This document shows, piece after piece, positions 50,717 to 59,768 of a DNA stretch of 64,000 nt. The position numbers and the translations under genes were made by a program. The notes under the pieces are model-generated. The model was not told the origin of the DNA. It ran no database searches and saw only the letters and a program-made list of their open reading frames with translations. Source of the DNA: Sphaeroforma sirkka. Taxonomy: Eukaryota > Opisthokonta > Ichthyosporea > Ichthyophonida. Position 1 is the stretch's first letter. Every line of letters begins with the position of its first letter. Location: the NCBI GenBank assembly GCA_001586965.3, contig LUCW03000005.1, positions 193,501 through 257,500 on the forward strand. The letters run 5' to 3'.

Positions 50717-52093
50717 ATGGCTCCCACAACCTCCAACCTGACCTCCGCCTTTGTCGATCTCGCCTCGTACGATGTCCAGGACTCCATGCTCTACGGCGGC
50801 GACGACTGCACCATCTACTTTCACCGCGAAATCCGCAAGTCCAGTTGGGCGTCCCTCTGCCCCTCTGTCCTCACCAAGAGCAGCGGCCAGCCCCAGTTCG
50901 GCAACGACTTTAGCGCCACCGTGTCCCGCGCCGGCGACTACATGCTGTACGCCTTCATGCAGGTCACCATCCCGGCTGTCGAGCTCAACACCAACGACCC
51001 CAACCTGCGCCTCCGCTGGACCCGCAACCTCGGCCACAACCTCATCAAGCACTGCGAGCTCGCCTTCAACGACCTCAAGGCCTGCGAGTTCGACTCGGCC
51101 TTCCTGGACTTTTACACTCAGCTCACCATTGGCGCCAACCACCGTGTCGGCTACAACAACATGATTGGCAACGTCGACGAGCTCATCCAGCCGCACAAGC
51201 CCGGGGTCTGCATCCCCAGTGTCCTGCTCAGCATCCCGCTGCCCCTGCCGTTCTCCCGCGACTCCGGCGTCGCGCTCCCCACCATGAGTCTGGTGTACAA
51301 CGACATTAAGCTCAACTTTACGCTCCGCAACTGGAACGAGCTGCTCATTGTCGACAACATCACCGACGCCTCGGCCAGTCGCCCCGCCACCGTCTGCGAC
51401 CTCGTCTGCGAGCCCACCCTCAAGTCCGTCAACGTCTGGGCCCACTACGCCGTCCTCCAGAACGACGAGCGCAAGTGCATCGGCAAGAAGTGCCGCGACA
51501 TCCTCATCGAGCAGGTCCAGTGCATGTCCACCCAGGCCTTCTCTCCCCAGAACAACCCATCCCCGAACTTTGACCTCCGCTTCAGCCACCCAGTCAAGTT
51601 CCTCATGTGGGGCGTCCGCAACCGCACCATCGCCTCCGAGTGGTCAAACTACACCACCGGCGTCCCGATCATCATGCAGGGCGCGTACGAAGGCTCCGAG
51701 GTCATGAACTTCTCGCCCCCGGGCGCCGTCGACCCCATCGTCACTACCGGCCTGGTCTACGAAAACACCCCCCGCCTCGGCGACATGCCCTCCGAGTACT
51801 ACTCGCTCATGCAGCCCATGCACCACGCGCCCTGCATCCCCGAAGAGACGGGCATCCACCTGTACTCGTACTCGCTCGACATTGCCTCTGTCGACCCCAC
51901 CCTGTCCACCAACTTTAGTCGCCTCTCCAACGTCACTCTATGTCCCAAGGCCTCAGAGATGGCCCTGTTGGGAAGCATTGGAGCTGGGCCTCCTGGATGT
52001 GACTTTCCTCAGAGATACGAGATGATTATCTATGCGGTGAATTGGAACTTGGTCAGAATTAGCAACGGATCACTTGGCTTTCCCATTTTATAA
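50717..52093 (+). CDS. MCP: Major capsid protein (double jelly-roll, iridovirus/ascovirus type)
   Basis: 458 residues from ATG 50717, close to the usual ~460 of iridovirus capsid proteins. Shared landmarks: FVDLASYDVQDSMLYGG near the start, FSATVSRAGDYMLYAF, LRWTRNLGHNLIKHCELAFNDL, GYNNMIGNVDELI, LPLPFSRDSGVALPTMSLVYNDIKL, VYENTPRLGDMPSEYYSLMQP, and the end VNWNLVRISNGSLGFPIL. It forms the trimeric capsomers of the icosahedral shell. The frame is open and looks whole. It lies between the paralogue cluster and the zinc-module cluster. Confidence 0.97.
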   Translation: MAPTTSNLTSAFVDLASYDVQDSMLYGGDDCTIYFHREIRKSSWASLCPSVLTKSSGQPQFGNDFSATVSRAGDYMLYAFMQVTIPAVELNTNDPNLRLRWTRNLGHNLIKHCELAFNDLKACEFDSAFLDFYTQLTIGANHRVGYNNMIGNVDELIQPHKPGVCIPSVLLSIPLPLPFSRDSGVALPTMSLVYNDIKLNFTLRNWNELLIVDNITDASASRPATVCDLVCEPTLKSVNVWAHYAVLQNDERKCIGKKCRDILIEQVQCMSTQAFSPQNNPSPNFDLRFSHPVKFLMWGVRNRTIASEWSNYTTGVPIIMQGAYEGSEVMNFSPPGAVDPIVTTGLVYENTPRLGDMPSEYYSLMQPMHHAPCIPEETGIHLYSYSLDIASVDPTLSTNFSRLSNVTLCPKASEMALLGSIGAGPPGCDFPQRYEMIIYAVNWNLVRISNGSLGFPIL

Positions 52094-52210
52094 AGGGATG
52101 TATGGACGCTTTTCCAAACCCTAAAACCCTACATTATTCTTTTAGAGTACACTTTTATAGAAAAAAAACACATTATTCCTACAAAAGTGGTACCTCAATG
52201 ACCCATCCAC

Positions 52211-52337
52211 CAGAACAGGGTTTTACGAAAGTTGCATCCAGAACAGGGTTTTACGAAAGTTGCATCCAGAACAGGGTTTTACGAAAGTTGCATCCAGAAC
52301 AGGGTTTTACGAAAGTTGCATCCAGAACAGGGTTTTT
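52211..52337. repeat. 28-bp tandem repeat after the capsid gene
   Basis: Four full copies and one partial copy of a 28-base unit (CAGAACAGGGTTTTACGAAA plus GTTGCATC), identical to one another. They fill the 300-base gap between the capsid gene and the zinc-module gene. No spacers, so not a CRISPR array. The rest of the gap holds no gene. Confidence 0.93.
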
Positions 52338-52393
52338 AGGGTTTATTTGCTTAAACTATCATTGTACAAAAAATCTTGAATATACAATCGACT

Positions 52394-54004
52394 TCACTCA
52401 CACACTCGGCACACGATCGTCTTCATGCATCTGATAGCATATTGTCTCATGTAGTCCGTGTCGTGACCATTTACACATCGTAAACGGCACATCATCCCGT
52501 CCACATACACCACAGACATACCAACGGTGGTTTTTCCGTTCACGCGTCGGGCATGCTCGTGGTTGCGATGGCACGACACACAAGTATCTTTTCGTTTGCC
52601 GATCACGACACGGCTTTCAAAGTTCACATGACCACGGTCACACTCGTACAGTGTGTGAGTGTCATTAGACACTGTACGGACAATACCGTGCGAACGGACC
52701 TGCTCAGGGGCATCAGCCAACTTGAGGTCGCTCTTGTACAGGCATTGGGCACATTCGAGTGTGGTGCGGCCCTCGAATTTATAAACCGAAAAATTGCACA
52801 AGTGACCGTTTGCTGCACACTTCACAGCCACGTTGCCGCTCACGATGCCTAGAAACTCGAGATCGCCACATCCAATCCGTTCGATAATCTCCACCACACG
52901 GACTAAGGTGTCGGCCACACTGTTGCACAGCCGACAAATTCGATTCTCGGAATCGAGGTGGCGTTTCTTGCGCAACACGAGCGCATGGCGGGTGAGCACC
53001 TCCACCAGATTGTGGTACTCGCACTCGACGCGACTTTCCGAGCCCGACAAAACGACGCGGACCTTGTGGTCGGCAATGTCTCGGATTAGGGGAAATAGCA
53101 TCTTGGATCCACCCTCGCTGTGGACAGTGACCCCTTCGTCGACCTCTTGGACGTTAACCTGGTCTTTGTGTGCAGGTGGAATAGGCACTTCACCAACAGA
53201 CGGTGCTGGCTCGTCGTTCTTGCACTGGGGGCACTCGCGGTACTTGCGGACTCGAAGTGTATTGATGTACGAGCGAGAAAGTTGACATTCATGCCCATGA
53301 TCGCACGCGACATTGACAGTCATCGCGGACGGTTCAACATCCTTGTCGAGCAAAGTCAGATTGTCAATTTCACCCACGGCCTCAACAATGTTCAGAGCAC
53401 GGCGATGTCTGTAGTCCAAGTTTCCGCGGTCACACGAACGACAGCCGAACCCAACGGCAGCCATTAGTTTTGGACGTATGATGTGCTCGTTTCCACATTT
53501 GCAAGTAAACTCTACATCGTCGCCTTTGAATATTGGCTGTGTGTGTCCATGTGAATGGAGACCTACGCGAACATCCTCATCTGTAGGCTGTGGGCGCCCA
53601 ACACACCCGGGGCACGTTGCACCACGGAGGCTACGGAGAGAATCTATCCCGACCGTATGGACAGAGATGCACGTTAAACACTTGTATGTGACGTACTGCT
53701 TTCCGTCGACACGTGTAGCACTTACAAGGCTCTTGTACAAGGACGCGAGAAGGTGTCGATAGTCGTTAAGCTTGGCCTCCAGTATCAGTGCCGTGTTACA
53801 CTCGAAACACATTGCATACCTGACCGAGTCTCCGGACTCCATCAGCTTCAGCTGCTGGCGAAAATGCTTACACTTCATGTCCCGTTCGTGTCCGTTCTCA
53901 CACACGACGTGATATGTATCACCTGTTCGGACAACTGACACCAGATGCGCACCATCAGGCTGGCTTGCATTCGTTTTCGAAACAGAAACTGGTGGTAATG
54001 TCAT
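52394..54004 (-). CDS. Zinc-module protein 1
   Basis: 536 residues. At least eight Cys-pair modules, each built as [C/G]xxGHxxxxxxxxxxxxxxCxxC (CENGHERDMKCKHF..CFEC, CKCGNEHIIRPK..CRSC, CDHGHECQLSRSY..CPQC, CAANGHLCNFSVYKF..CAQC, CDRGHVNFESRV..CVSC, CVNGHDTDYMRQY..CRVC). Such treble-clef or zinc-ribbon modules in giant viruses often accompany nucleases. The last ~220 residues are closely related to the C-terminus of the protein at 54314. No enzymatic core is seen in this one. An (AT)n tract lies in its promoter. Confidence 0.8.
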   Translation of the reverse strand: MTLPPVSVSKTNASQPDGAHLVSVVRTGDTYHVVCENGHERDMKCKHFRQQLKLMESGDSVRYAMCFECNTALILEAKLNDYRHLLASLYKSLVSATRVDGKQYVTYKCLTCISVHTVGIDSLRSLRGATCPGCVGRPQPTDEDVRVGLHSHGHTQPIFKGDDVEFTCKCGNEHIIRPKLMAAVGFGCRSCDRGNLDYRHRRALNIVEAVGEIDNLTLLDKDVEPSAMTVNVACDHGHECQLSRSYINTLRVRKYRECPQCKNDEPAPSVGEVPIPPAHKDQVNVQEVDEGVTVHSEGGSKMLFPLIRDIADHKVRVVLSGSESRVECEYHNLVEVLTRHALVLRKKRHLDSENRICRLCNSVADTLVRVVEIIERIGCGDLEFLGIVSGNVAVKCAANGHLCNFSVYKFEGRTTLECAQCLYKSDLKLADAPEQVRSHGIVRTVSNDTHTLYECDRGHVNFESRVVIGKRKDTCVSCHRNHEHARRVNGKTTVGMSVVYVDGMMCRLRCVNGHDTDYMRQYAIRCMKTIVCRVCE

Positions 54005-54313
54005 GTTCTAATTGCGTAAACATATACAGAATGAAAGTGAAAATGAAAAGTTATGAATATATATATATATATATATATTTTTTGTATAGACTCCCATGAG
54101 TGCATGAGAAGGGAGTGATCGATGGGGGGTGGTCCTGGTGTGACTCATACGTGTCATACCGTCGACTACGATGCCCTCATCGCGGCGTGTACAACTTGTC
54201 ATCGCGACAACAAACAAAAAAAGCGGCATCTGGTACAGTGCAGGGTTATTTTTTTAAACTTTATTGACCAGCTGCGGCCCTTCTACAAAAAATATTGAAG
54301 CACACAATCGTCT
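54005..54313. other. Intergenic region with (AT)n tract
   Basis: About 310 bases. An (AT)n run at 54056-54079 probably acts as the TATA element of the minus gene at 54004. No convincing gene; short frames on both strands are low quality. Confidence 0.5.
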
Positions 54314-57300
54314 TCATGCACACACTCGGCACACGATCGTATTCACACCATTTATCGAGTATTGTCGAGTGTAATCTGTGTCGTGACCATTTGCACAGCG
54401 TACACGACACATCATCCCGTCGACATACACCACAGACATGCCTGGTGTAGTCTTCTGGTTCATGCGCCGCATATGCTCTTGGTTGCGATGACACGTAACA
54501 CACGCCAGGGAATTCGCTCTTCGCTTGTCGGCAGCCACACGGCTTTCGAAGTTGACGTGGCCAAGAGTGCACTCGTACAGCACATGTGTGCCATTGCGCA
54601 ATGTGCACACGATGCCCCGGTGTTCCTGCTTCGGGACACCCGCCAACGACAGGTCACTGCTGTACGTGCACTGGGTACACTCGAGTGTGCTGCGACCATC
54701 GAATTTGTACACGGAAAAGTTGCTGACGTGGCCCCTTGCTGCACATTTTACAGCCACGTTGCCGCTCACGACGCCTAGAAATTCGAAATTGCCATCTCCA
54801 ACTCGATCGACGATTTCAACCACACGAACCAGGGTGTCCGCGACACTGGTGCACAACCGACAGATTCGATTCTCCGAATCGGGGTGCCTTTTCCTTCGAG
54901 ATGCCAGTGCGCGGCGCGTGATCACCTCATCAAGCCTGTGGTATTCGCAATCGAGGCGAACCCCCGAGTTGGTGAGAACCACGCGGACCTTGTGGTCAGC
55001 GATGTCTCTGATCAGCGGAAACAGTACCTCGGTCAAGGGCGACACGGTGTGCTGCGTAGTCGGGGGTGGCACGAAGGGCTGGGCTGTTGCCTCGGCAGGC
55101 TCAGGGTGCCTGGCGACCTCGGACTCAAAGGCAATTTGATCAATAATCTCCACCACACGAGCCAAAAGGTCACGTTTCGTGCGTACCAAGAGCGCATGGC
55201 GTGTGAGTACCTCCACGAGATCGCGGTACTCACACTCGACGCGACTTTCCGAGCCCCCTTCCTCGGCGTGTACAGTGACCCCTTGGTCCACTGCTGGCTC
55301 CGAAGACATGACGGCTGGCCCCGCGGCTGGCTCCAGAGACACGGCGGCTGGCTCCAGAGACACGGCGGCTGGCTCCAAAGACAAGACGGCTGGCCCCACG
55401 GCTGGCTCCAGAGACACGGCGGCTGGCTCCAGAGACACGACGGCTGGCTCCAAAGACACGGCGGCTGGCTCCAGAGACAAGACGGCTGGCTCCAAAGACA
55501 CGGCGGCTGGCTCCAGAGACAAGACGGCTGGCCCCGCGGCTGGCTCCAAAGACACGGCGGCTGGCTCCAGAGACAAGACGACTGGCCCCGCGGCTGGCTC
55601 CAAAGACACGGCGGCTGGCTCCAGAGACAAGACGGCTGGCCCCGCGGCTGGCTCCAAAGACACGGCGGCTGGCTCCAGAGACAAGACGGCTGGCCCCGCG
55701 GCTGGCTCCAAAGACACGGTGGCTGGCACCGAGGCTGGCTCCGAAGGCACTACTAGCTCGCCCTCCAGCGTACATTCAACATATTGAGACATCTCGATTT
55801 TTGCCCCTGTGTGGTCAAACTCACTTTCGCGCCGATTCATTTCGTTCACGCTGATCGGCTGCCCAAATACAAAATCATTTCGCACCGACCAGTTTCGAAA
55901 TGTCTTGCTGGCAATATTGTACATTGCCATTGCAACTACTCCTTTTTTGTTCATCATAACAAATGTGTAGCCGTAGCCTGCAGAGACAATATCCAACGCA
56001 TGTGCCATAGTTTTATCCTGTCTCAACTGGTAGGTCCACGCTGACTTTAGCTCCACGATGGTATTTGTGGATTTTACATAGCCGTCTGCTAGATGAATAC
56101 CACTGACACATTCGGCTGTCTCGACCACTGGTATTTTGTGCAGGGACAGCTGTCCGGCACAAAAGTCGGCGCTGTGGACAAGCTTGTTCTGCAGCATCCA
56201 CTCCACAGCGGCTGCCTCAGAAGAGTTCTCCATCACAAACTCGGGGTGTCCAGGCACAGCGCACCTCTTGTCAGACTTTTCCAGAGCTCGCTGGCGAGCG
56301 CAGTAGATGCACACCTGCTTCCCGCTCTCGAGCGCGTGGAGCGGACCAGACATGACCGTCGCATTCGGGCAGCTACAGTGGACCTCCAGGAACTTGTTGT
56401 CATGATACACAAAGTCATCAACAAGGCGCATGCCGAGAACGTCCAGTCGGGCCACGACCTCCTCGCGAGGCAGCCGGGTCGCGTCAGCGCTGCACATGCC
56501 ACAGTGCGACGAGCCCTTGAGAAGGTTGCCGACATGCGTCTGGCGTTCCCGGCCACAGCCCCCACAGCTGTACGTCGCACGACGGTCAGTGTCAACGGCC
56601 AGCAGCTTGTGTACGCTGCCCATCTTGGCGAGCATGGCGACCACAGACTTAAAGTAGTGGTCGCCCCGGACCCGCGAGTCGCACAGCCGACACGAGATCT
56701 TGCTGCAGCTCTTGACCAGGTAGTCGCGGTTGTAGACGAGGCGGTGCTTCTCGGCGTGGCAGACCAGGATGCCGACCAGGCCATCCAGGTAGACCACTGT
56801 CCCCACCGCGATCTTGGGGGCGATGGCCACAAGCTTCTCGGCATCCTTGTAGCACGTGACGCAGAGCGTGCTGATGCCACTCGTCTTCCCCTTGGCCCGT
56901 CGGGCGTCGAGTGTACGGCGGCTCTCGTAGTTGACATGGCCGAGCGGGCACGCATAGAGGGCCCTGGTGGTATCAACAGCAACCCGGTAGGCGGGGCCGA
57001 AGGCGCGGACCGTAGCGCTGCGCGAGTTGTCGAAGGACATCTCGTCTCCGAGCGCCAGTGTGTTGCCCTCATCGCACTGGAGACAGTGCAGGCCCTTGGC
57101 GGCGTTGTCGCGGATCATGTATGCGCGCTCGTGGAAGACGTGGCCGCGGGTGCAGCTTATCGCAATGTTGCCGCTGACGACGGCCACAAACGTAAACGCG
57201 GTCTTGGCCAGCAGCGCCTTGGCCCGCTGCATGTTGCTCTGGAGCGTGTAGCAGGCCGAGCAGATTGTGTTGTACGGCGCACCACTAGTGCGCTTGGGCC

Positions 57301-57901
57301 GCATAGCCGGGAGGTCGTTGCTGACAATGTCAAGCATGTCGTGGTACTCGCAGTACACGAGCATTTTGCCGGGGACATTCGTCATGGTCACAGTGTGAGA
57401 ATTGACGTCTGAGATTTCCGGGAACTTGACTAGGGCGTCGATGACATCGTCTGGGGTGTCGGTGATGTCGACAACCTTGGCTGGAGGGGCGCATAGCGGG
57501 GTGGCCGGTGCGCACACGGGTGGACGGGGCCTGCTAGTGGTTACTAGCGTGGGCACACTACTAGGGTGTTTGTCTGTAGGCGTGATGCGAGGGCGCTTGG
57601 ACGCGGTCTCGGGGACCTCCGGGGTGCCGGCGGCGGTCTCGACCGTCTCGGCTGTGCGCTTACCACTGGAGGCGGTGCTGGGGGTGGCAGCGTGCTCGGC
57701 GACAGTGTCCACGGGATGACTGGAGTCGGCGTCGTGGTAGAAGGGATCCACGGCCATCAGAAACGTGGCCAAAGGCACGCTGGGCGTGGTCGGTTCGTTA
57801 ATCGCCATGGGGGGAGTAACGTCTTCCGAAGCAGTCACGTCGTCCGCGGTCTGTGGCTCCAGAGCAAGATAGTGTGCACGATATGAGGAGTCCATGGTCA
57901 T
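54314..57901 (-). CDS. Zinc-module protein 2 with PD-(D/E)XK-like nuclease core
   Basis: 1195 residues from ATG 57901; the frame is open upstream but that part overlaps the end of the neighbouring gene. Order: Ser/Thr/Pro-rich leader with KRTAE and KRPRI basic patches; a zinc-module block (GHVFHERAYM..CLQC, GHVNYESRRT..CVTC, CRLC, CGMC, CIYC); then SSEAAAVEWMLQ...VSGIHLADGYV...TIVELKSAWTYQ, where D and ExK fit a PD-(D/E)XK nuclease site; a SLEPAA repeat linker; and a second zinc block nearly the same as the end of protein 1. A DNA-cutting, DNA-reading protein is a reasonable inference. Confidence 0.75.
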   Translation of the reverse strand: MTMDSSYRAHYLALEPQTADDVTASEDVTPPMAINEPTTPSVPLATFLMAVDPFYHDADSSHPVDTVAEHAATPSTASSGKRTAETVETAAGTPEVPETASKRPRITPTDKHPSSVPTLVTTSRPRPPVCAPATPLCAPPAKVVDITDTPDDVIDALVKFPEISDVNSHTVTMTNVPGKMLVYCEYHDMLDIVSNDLPAMRPKRTSGAPYNTICSACYTLQSNMQRAKALLAKTAFTFVAVVSGNIAISCTRGHVFHERAYMIRDNAAKGLHCLQCDEGNTLALGDEMSFDNSRSATVRAFGPAYRVAVDTTRALYACPLGHVNYESRRTLDARRAKGKTSGISTLCVTCYKDAEKLVAIAPKIAVGTVVYLDGLVGILVCHAEKHRLVYNRDYLVKSCSKISCRLCDSRVRGDHYFKSVVAMLAKMGSVHKLLAVDTDRRATYSCGGCGRERQTHVGNLLKGSSHCGMCSADATRLPREEVVARLDVLGMRLVDDFVYHDNKFLEVHCSCPNATVMSGPLHALESGKQVCIYCARQRALEKSDKRCAVPGHPEFVMENSSEAAAVEWMLQNKLVHSADFCAGQLSLHKIPVVETAECVSGIHLADGYVKSTNTIVELKSAWTYQLRQDKTMAHALDIVSAGYGYTFVMMNKKGVVAMAMYNIASKTFRNWSVRNDFVFGQPISVNEMNRRESEFDHTGAKIEMSQYVECTLEGELVVPSEPASVPATVSLEPAAGPAVLSLEPAAVSLEPAAGPAVLSLEPAAVSLEPAAGPVVLSLEPAAVSLEPAAGPAVLSLEPAAVSLEPAVLSLEPAAVSLEPAVVSLEPAAVSLEPAVGPAVLSLEPAAVSLEPAAVSLEPAAGPAVMSSEPAVDQGVTVHAEEGGSESRVECEYRDLVEVLTRHALLVRTKRDLLARVVEIIDQIAFESEVARHPEPAEATAQPFVPPPTTQHTVSPLTEVLFPLIRDIADHKVRVVLTNSGVRLDCEYHRLDEVITRRALASRRKRHPDSENRICRLCTSVADTLVRVVEIVDRVGDGNFEFLGVVSGNVAVKCAARGHVSNFSVYKFDGRSTLECTQCTYSSDLSLAGVPKQEHRGIVCTLRNGTHVLYECTLGHVNFESRVAADKRRANSLACVTCHRNQEHMRRMNQKTTPGMSVVYVDGMMCRVRCANGHDTDYTRQYSINGVNTIVCRVCA
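55311..55745. repeat. Tandem repeat encoding SLEPAA(GPAV) units
   Basis: About 20 short units of 18 or 30 bases (GGCTGGCTCCAGAGACACGG variants) coding for a proline-alanine linker between the nuclease-like core and the last zinc block. Confidence 0.88.
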
Positions 57902-57920
57902 CAGATACCAGTGGTTCTCC

Positions 57921-59768
57921 TCATTTGTCCAATCGGCCTCTGGTGGATAAGGGACATAGGGTGCGACCAGTAGTACTGTCCACGAGGAGTCTGGGGGCTG
58001 GCACTGCGCACCCGGAGTCATCAGACCCAGACTCAGGTGTGCCCGGGCGCATGCGTTTGCTGGGACCCGAGTCAGAGAGGCCCGAGTCGGCCTCGCGCTT
58101 GCCGGCAGTCCCGGCGGCGGGCTCGGCGGGCTCGGCGGCTGCGACGGCTTGGCAGCGGGCTTGGCAGCAGGCCTGGCGGCGGGCTCGGCGGGTTCGGGGG
58201 CTGCGACAGGCTTGGCGGCAGGCCCAGTGGCGGGCTCGGCGGGCTTGGCGGCTGCGGCAGGCTTGGCGGCAGGCCTGGTGGCGGGCCTCGGCGGGCTTGG
58301 CGGGTTCGGGGGCTGCGACAGGCTTTGCGGCGGGCTCGGCGGGCTTGGTGGGAGCACCGGCAGGCTCGATGGCCAGGGGTGCGGCTGGTGGGTTCTCACC
58401 TCTAGATATATAATCTGCCAGCACCCAGGCGCGGTGGCCGGAATGTCCATCAGCGTGCTTGTAGGTCGCATACTTGGACACGGGGTCAAACCCAGTCAGG
58501 GCGAGCCCCGCGTGCAGTAGGAGGGCTGCGAGACAGGCGGCCTCGGTCCTTGCCGCGGCAGAAGCGGCGTTGCACTTGGTGCACGCGAGGCCGGCGATCA
58601 GGAACACGGCGGGGACTTCAACCTCGGGCGCGTCCTGCGAGGTATCGCACTTGCACCGGATAAGAATGGCCTTGGCCTTGTTGTTCTGGCCGCGGACAGT
58701 GTGGCCGGCCTCCAGGGCCATGCGCCTGGCAAGGTCCATGTCGATGGCGTATGCCTGGCAGCATTTGCAGCGACCACGCCCGTTCTTGAAATTGGACATT
58801 GTAGTCTTCATGCCGTGAGTCCGGCAAGTGAGGCAGATGTAGGTCGCAGTGGTCTGCCGCCCCGAGCCGGTGATGGCGGTGAGCTGCCGGAGACCAACAA
58901 GGCCCCCTGCTTCGTGGTGGCGGAAGGAGTTCCACCTTACAATGAGCCCGTTGCAGTCGCCACACAGGTGCAGCCGGTCAGTTTTGCCACGATACATTTC
59001 GCCTATGATGTTTGAGAAAACCTTTGTATCCATGGCAGTGGCGTGGCCTTCGCGGCAGGTAAGCTGGCAGCTCGCGCCCCGGTACACGATAGAGCGGAAC
59101 TCGCCGCCGGCCAGCGGGTAGAGAGCATCTAGTCTCACGCGGATTGAGCTGGACACGCTGTACCGGTGGCCGGGGGTAGTAGGGAAAGACACAAGGTCGA
59201 CGGGGGCCTCGAACATGACATGGACCGGGAAAACTGCAAAGGTACCTGGCGCGGCCCTGGAAACACTAGGTCTCACAGGGGCACTGGAGGCAGTGGCGCT
59301 TGGCGCAGGCCTGGCAGCACCAGAGCTCGAGGCAGTGGCGCTGGAGGCAGTGGCGCTTGGCGCAGGCCCGGCAACACCAGAGCTCGAGGCAGTGGCGCTG
59401 GAGGCAGTGGCGCTTGGCGCAGGCCTGGCAGCACCAGAGCTCGAGGCAGTGGCGCTGGAGGCAGTGGCGCTTGGCGCAGGCCCGGCAACACCAGAGCTCG
59501 AGGCAGTGGCGCTTGGCGCAGGCCCGGCAGCACCAGAGCTCGAGGCAGTGGCCCTGGGGGCGGGGGCGCTTGGCGCAGGCCCGGCAGCACCAGAGCTCGA
59601 GGCAGTGGCGCTTGGCGCAGGCCCGGCAGCACCAGAGCTCGAGGCAGTGGCCCTGGGGGGGGGGGGCGCTTGGCGCAGGCCCGGCAGCACCAGAGCTCGA
59701 GGCAGTGGCCCTGGGGGCGGGGGCGCCTGGCGCAGGCCCGGCGGCGCACGTCTTGCACAGGGGGGCAC
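57921..59768 (-). CDS. Zinc-module protein 3, frame after the repeat array
   Basis: A 615-codon frame beginning in the GC-rich repeat array (ATASSSGAAGPAPS units) and continuing into a zinc-module domain: SIRVRLDALYPLAGGEFRSIV, CREGHATAMDTKVF..CGDC, CLTCRTHGMKTTMSNF..CKCC, CKCDTSQDAPEVEV..CTKC. This domain is a duplicate of the second half of the frame at 59266-61413. It ends in Ala/Pro low complexity and an SGPSKRMRPG basic patch. Its own start codon is unclear (GTG at 59768 only). Confidence 0.6.
   Translation of the reverse strand: MPPCARRAPPGLRQAPPPPGPLPRALVLPGLRQAPPPPRATASSSGAAGPAPSATASSSGAAGPAPSAPAPRATASSSGAAGPAPSATASSSGVAGPAPSATASSATASSSGAARPAPSATASSATASSSGVAGPAPSATASSATASSSGAARPAPSATASSAPVRPSVSRAAPGTFAVFPVHVMFEAPVDLVSFPTTPGHRYSVSSSIRVRLDALYPLAGGEFRSIVYRGASCQLTCREGHATAMDTKVFSNIIGEMYRGKTDRLHLCGDCNGLIVRWNSFRHHEAGGLVGLRQLTAITGSGRQTTATYICLTCRTHGMKTTMSNFKNGRGRCKCCQAYAIDMDLARRMALEAGHTVRGQNNKAKAILIRCKCDTSQDAPEVEVPAVFLIAGLACTKCNAASAAARTEAACLAALLLHAGLALTGFDPVSKYATYKHADGHSGHRAWVLADYISRGENPPAAPLAIEPAGAPTKPAEPAAKPVAAPEPAKPAEARHQACRQACRSRQARRARHWACRQACRSPRTRRARRQACCQARCQAVAAAEPAEPAAGTAGKREADSGLSDSGPSKRMRPGTPESGSDDSGCAVPAPRLLVDSTTGRTLCPLSTRGRLDK

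Noticed and set aside
50641-51589. Minus-strand frame of 313 codons across the capsid gene
   Set aside because: Val/Gly/Glu-rich mirror of the capsid protein, which is recognised with high confidence.
52211-52337. CRISPR-like repeat array
   Set aside because: The 28-bp units are contiguous with no spacers and no cas genes are near.
55179-55787. Plus-strand frames with TAAGSKDKTAG repeats
   Set aside because: Antisense of the SLEPAA linker repeats of zinc-module protein 2.
57921-58489. N-terminal extension of zinc-module protein 2 (Pro/Ala-rich)
   Set aside because: Starts at a non-ATG codon and overlaps the end of the neighbouring frame; composition is a shadow of it.
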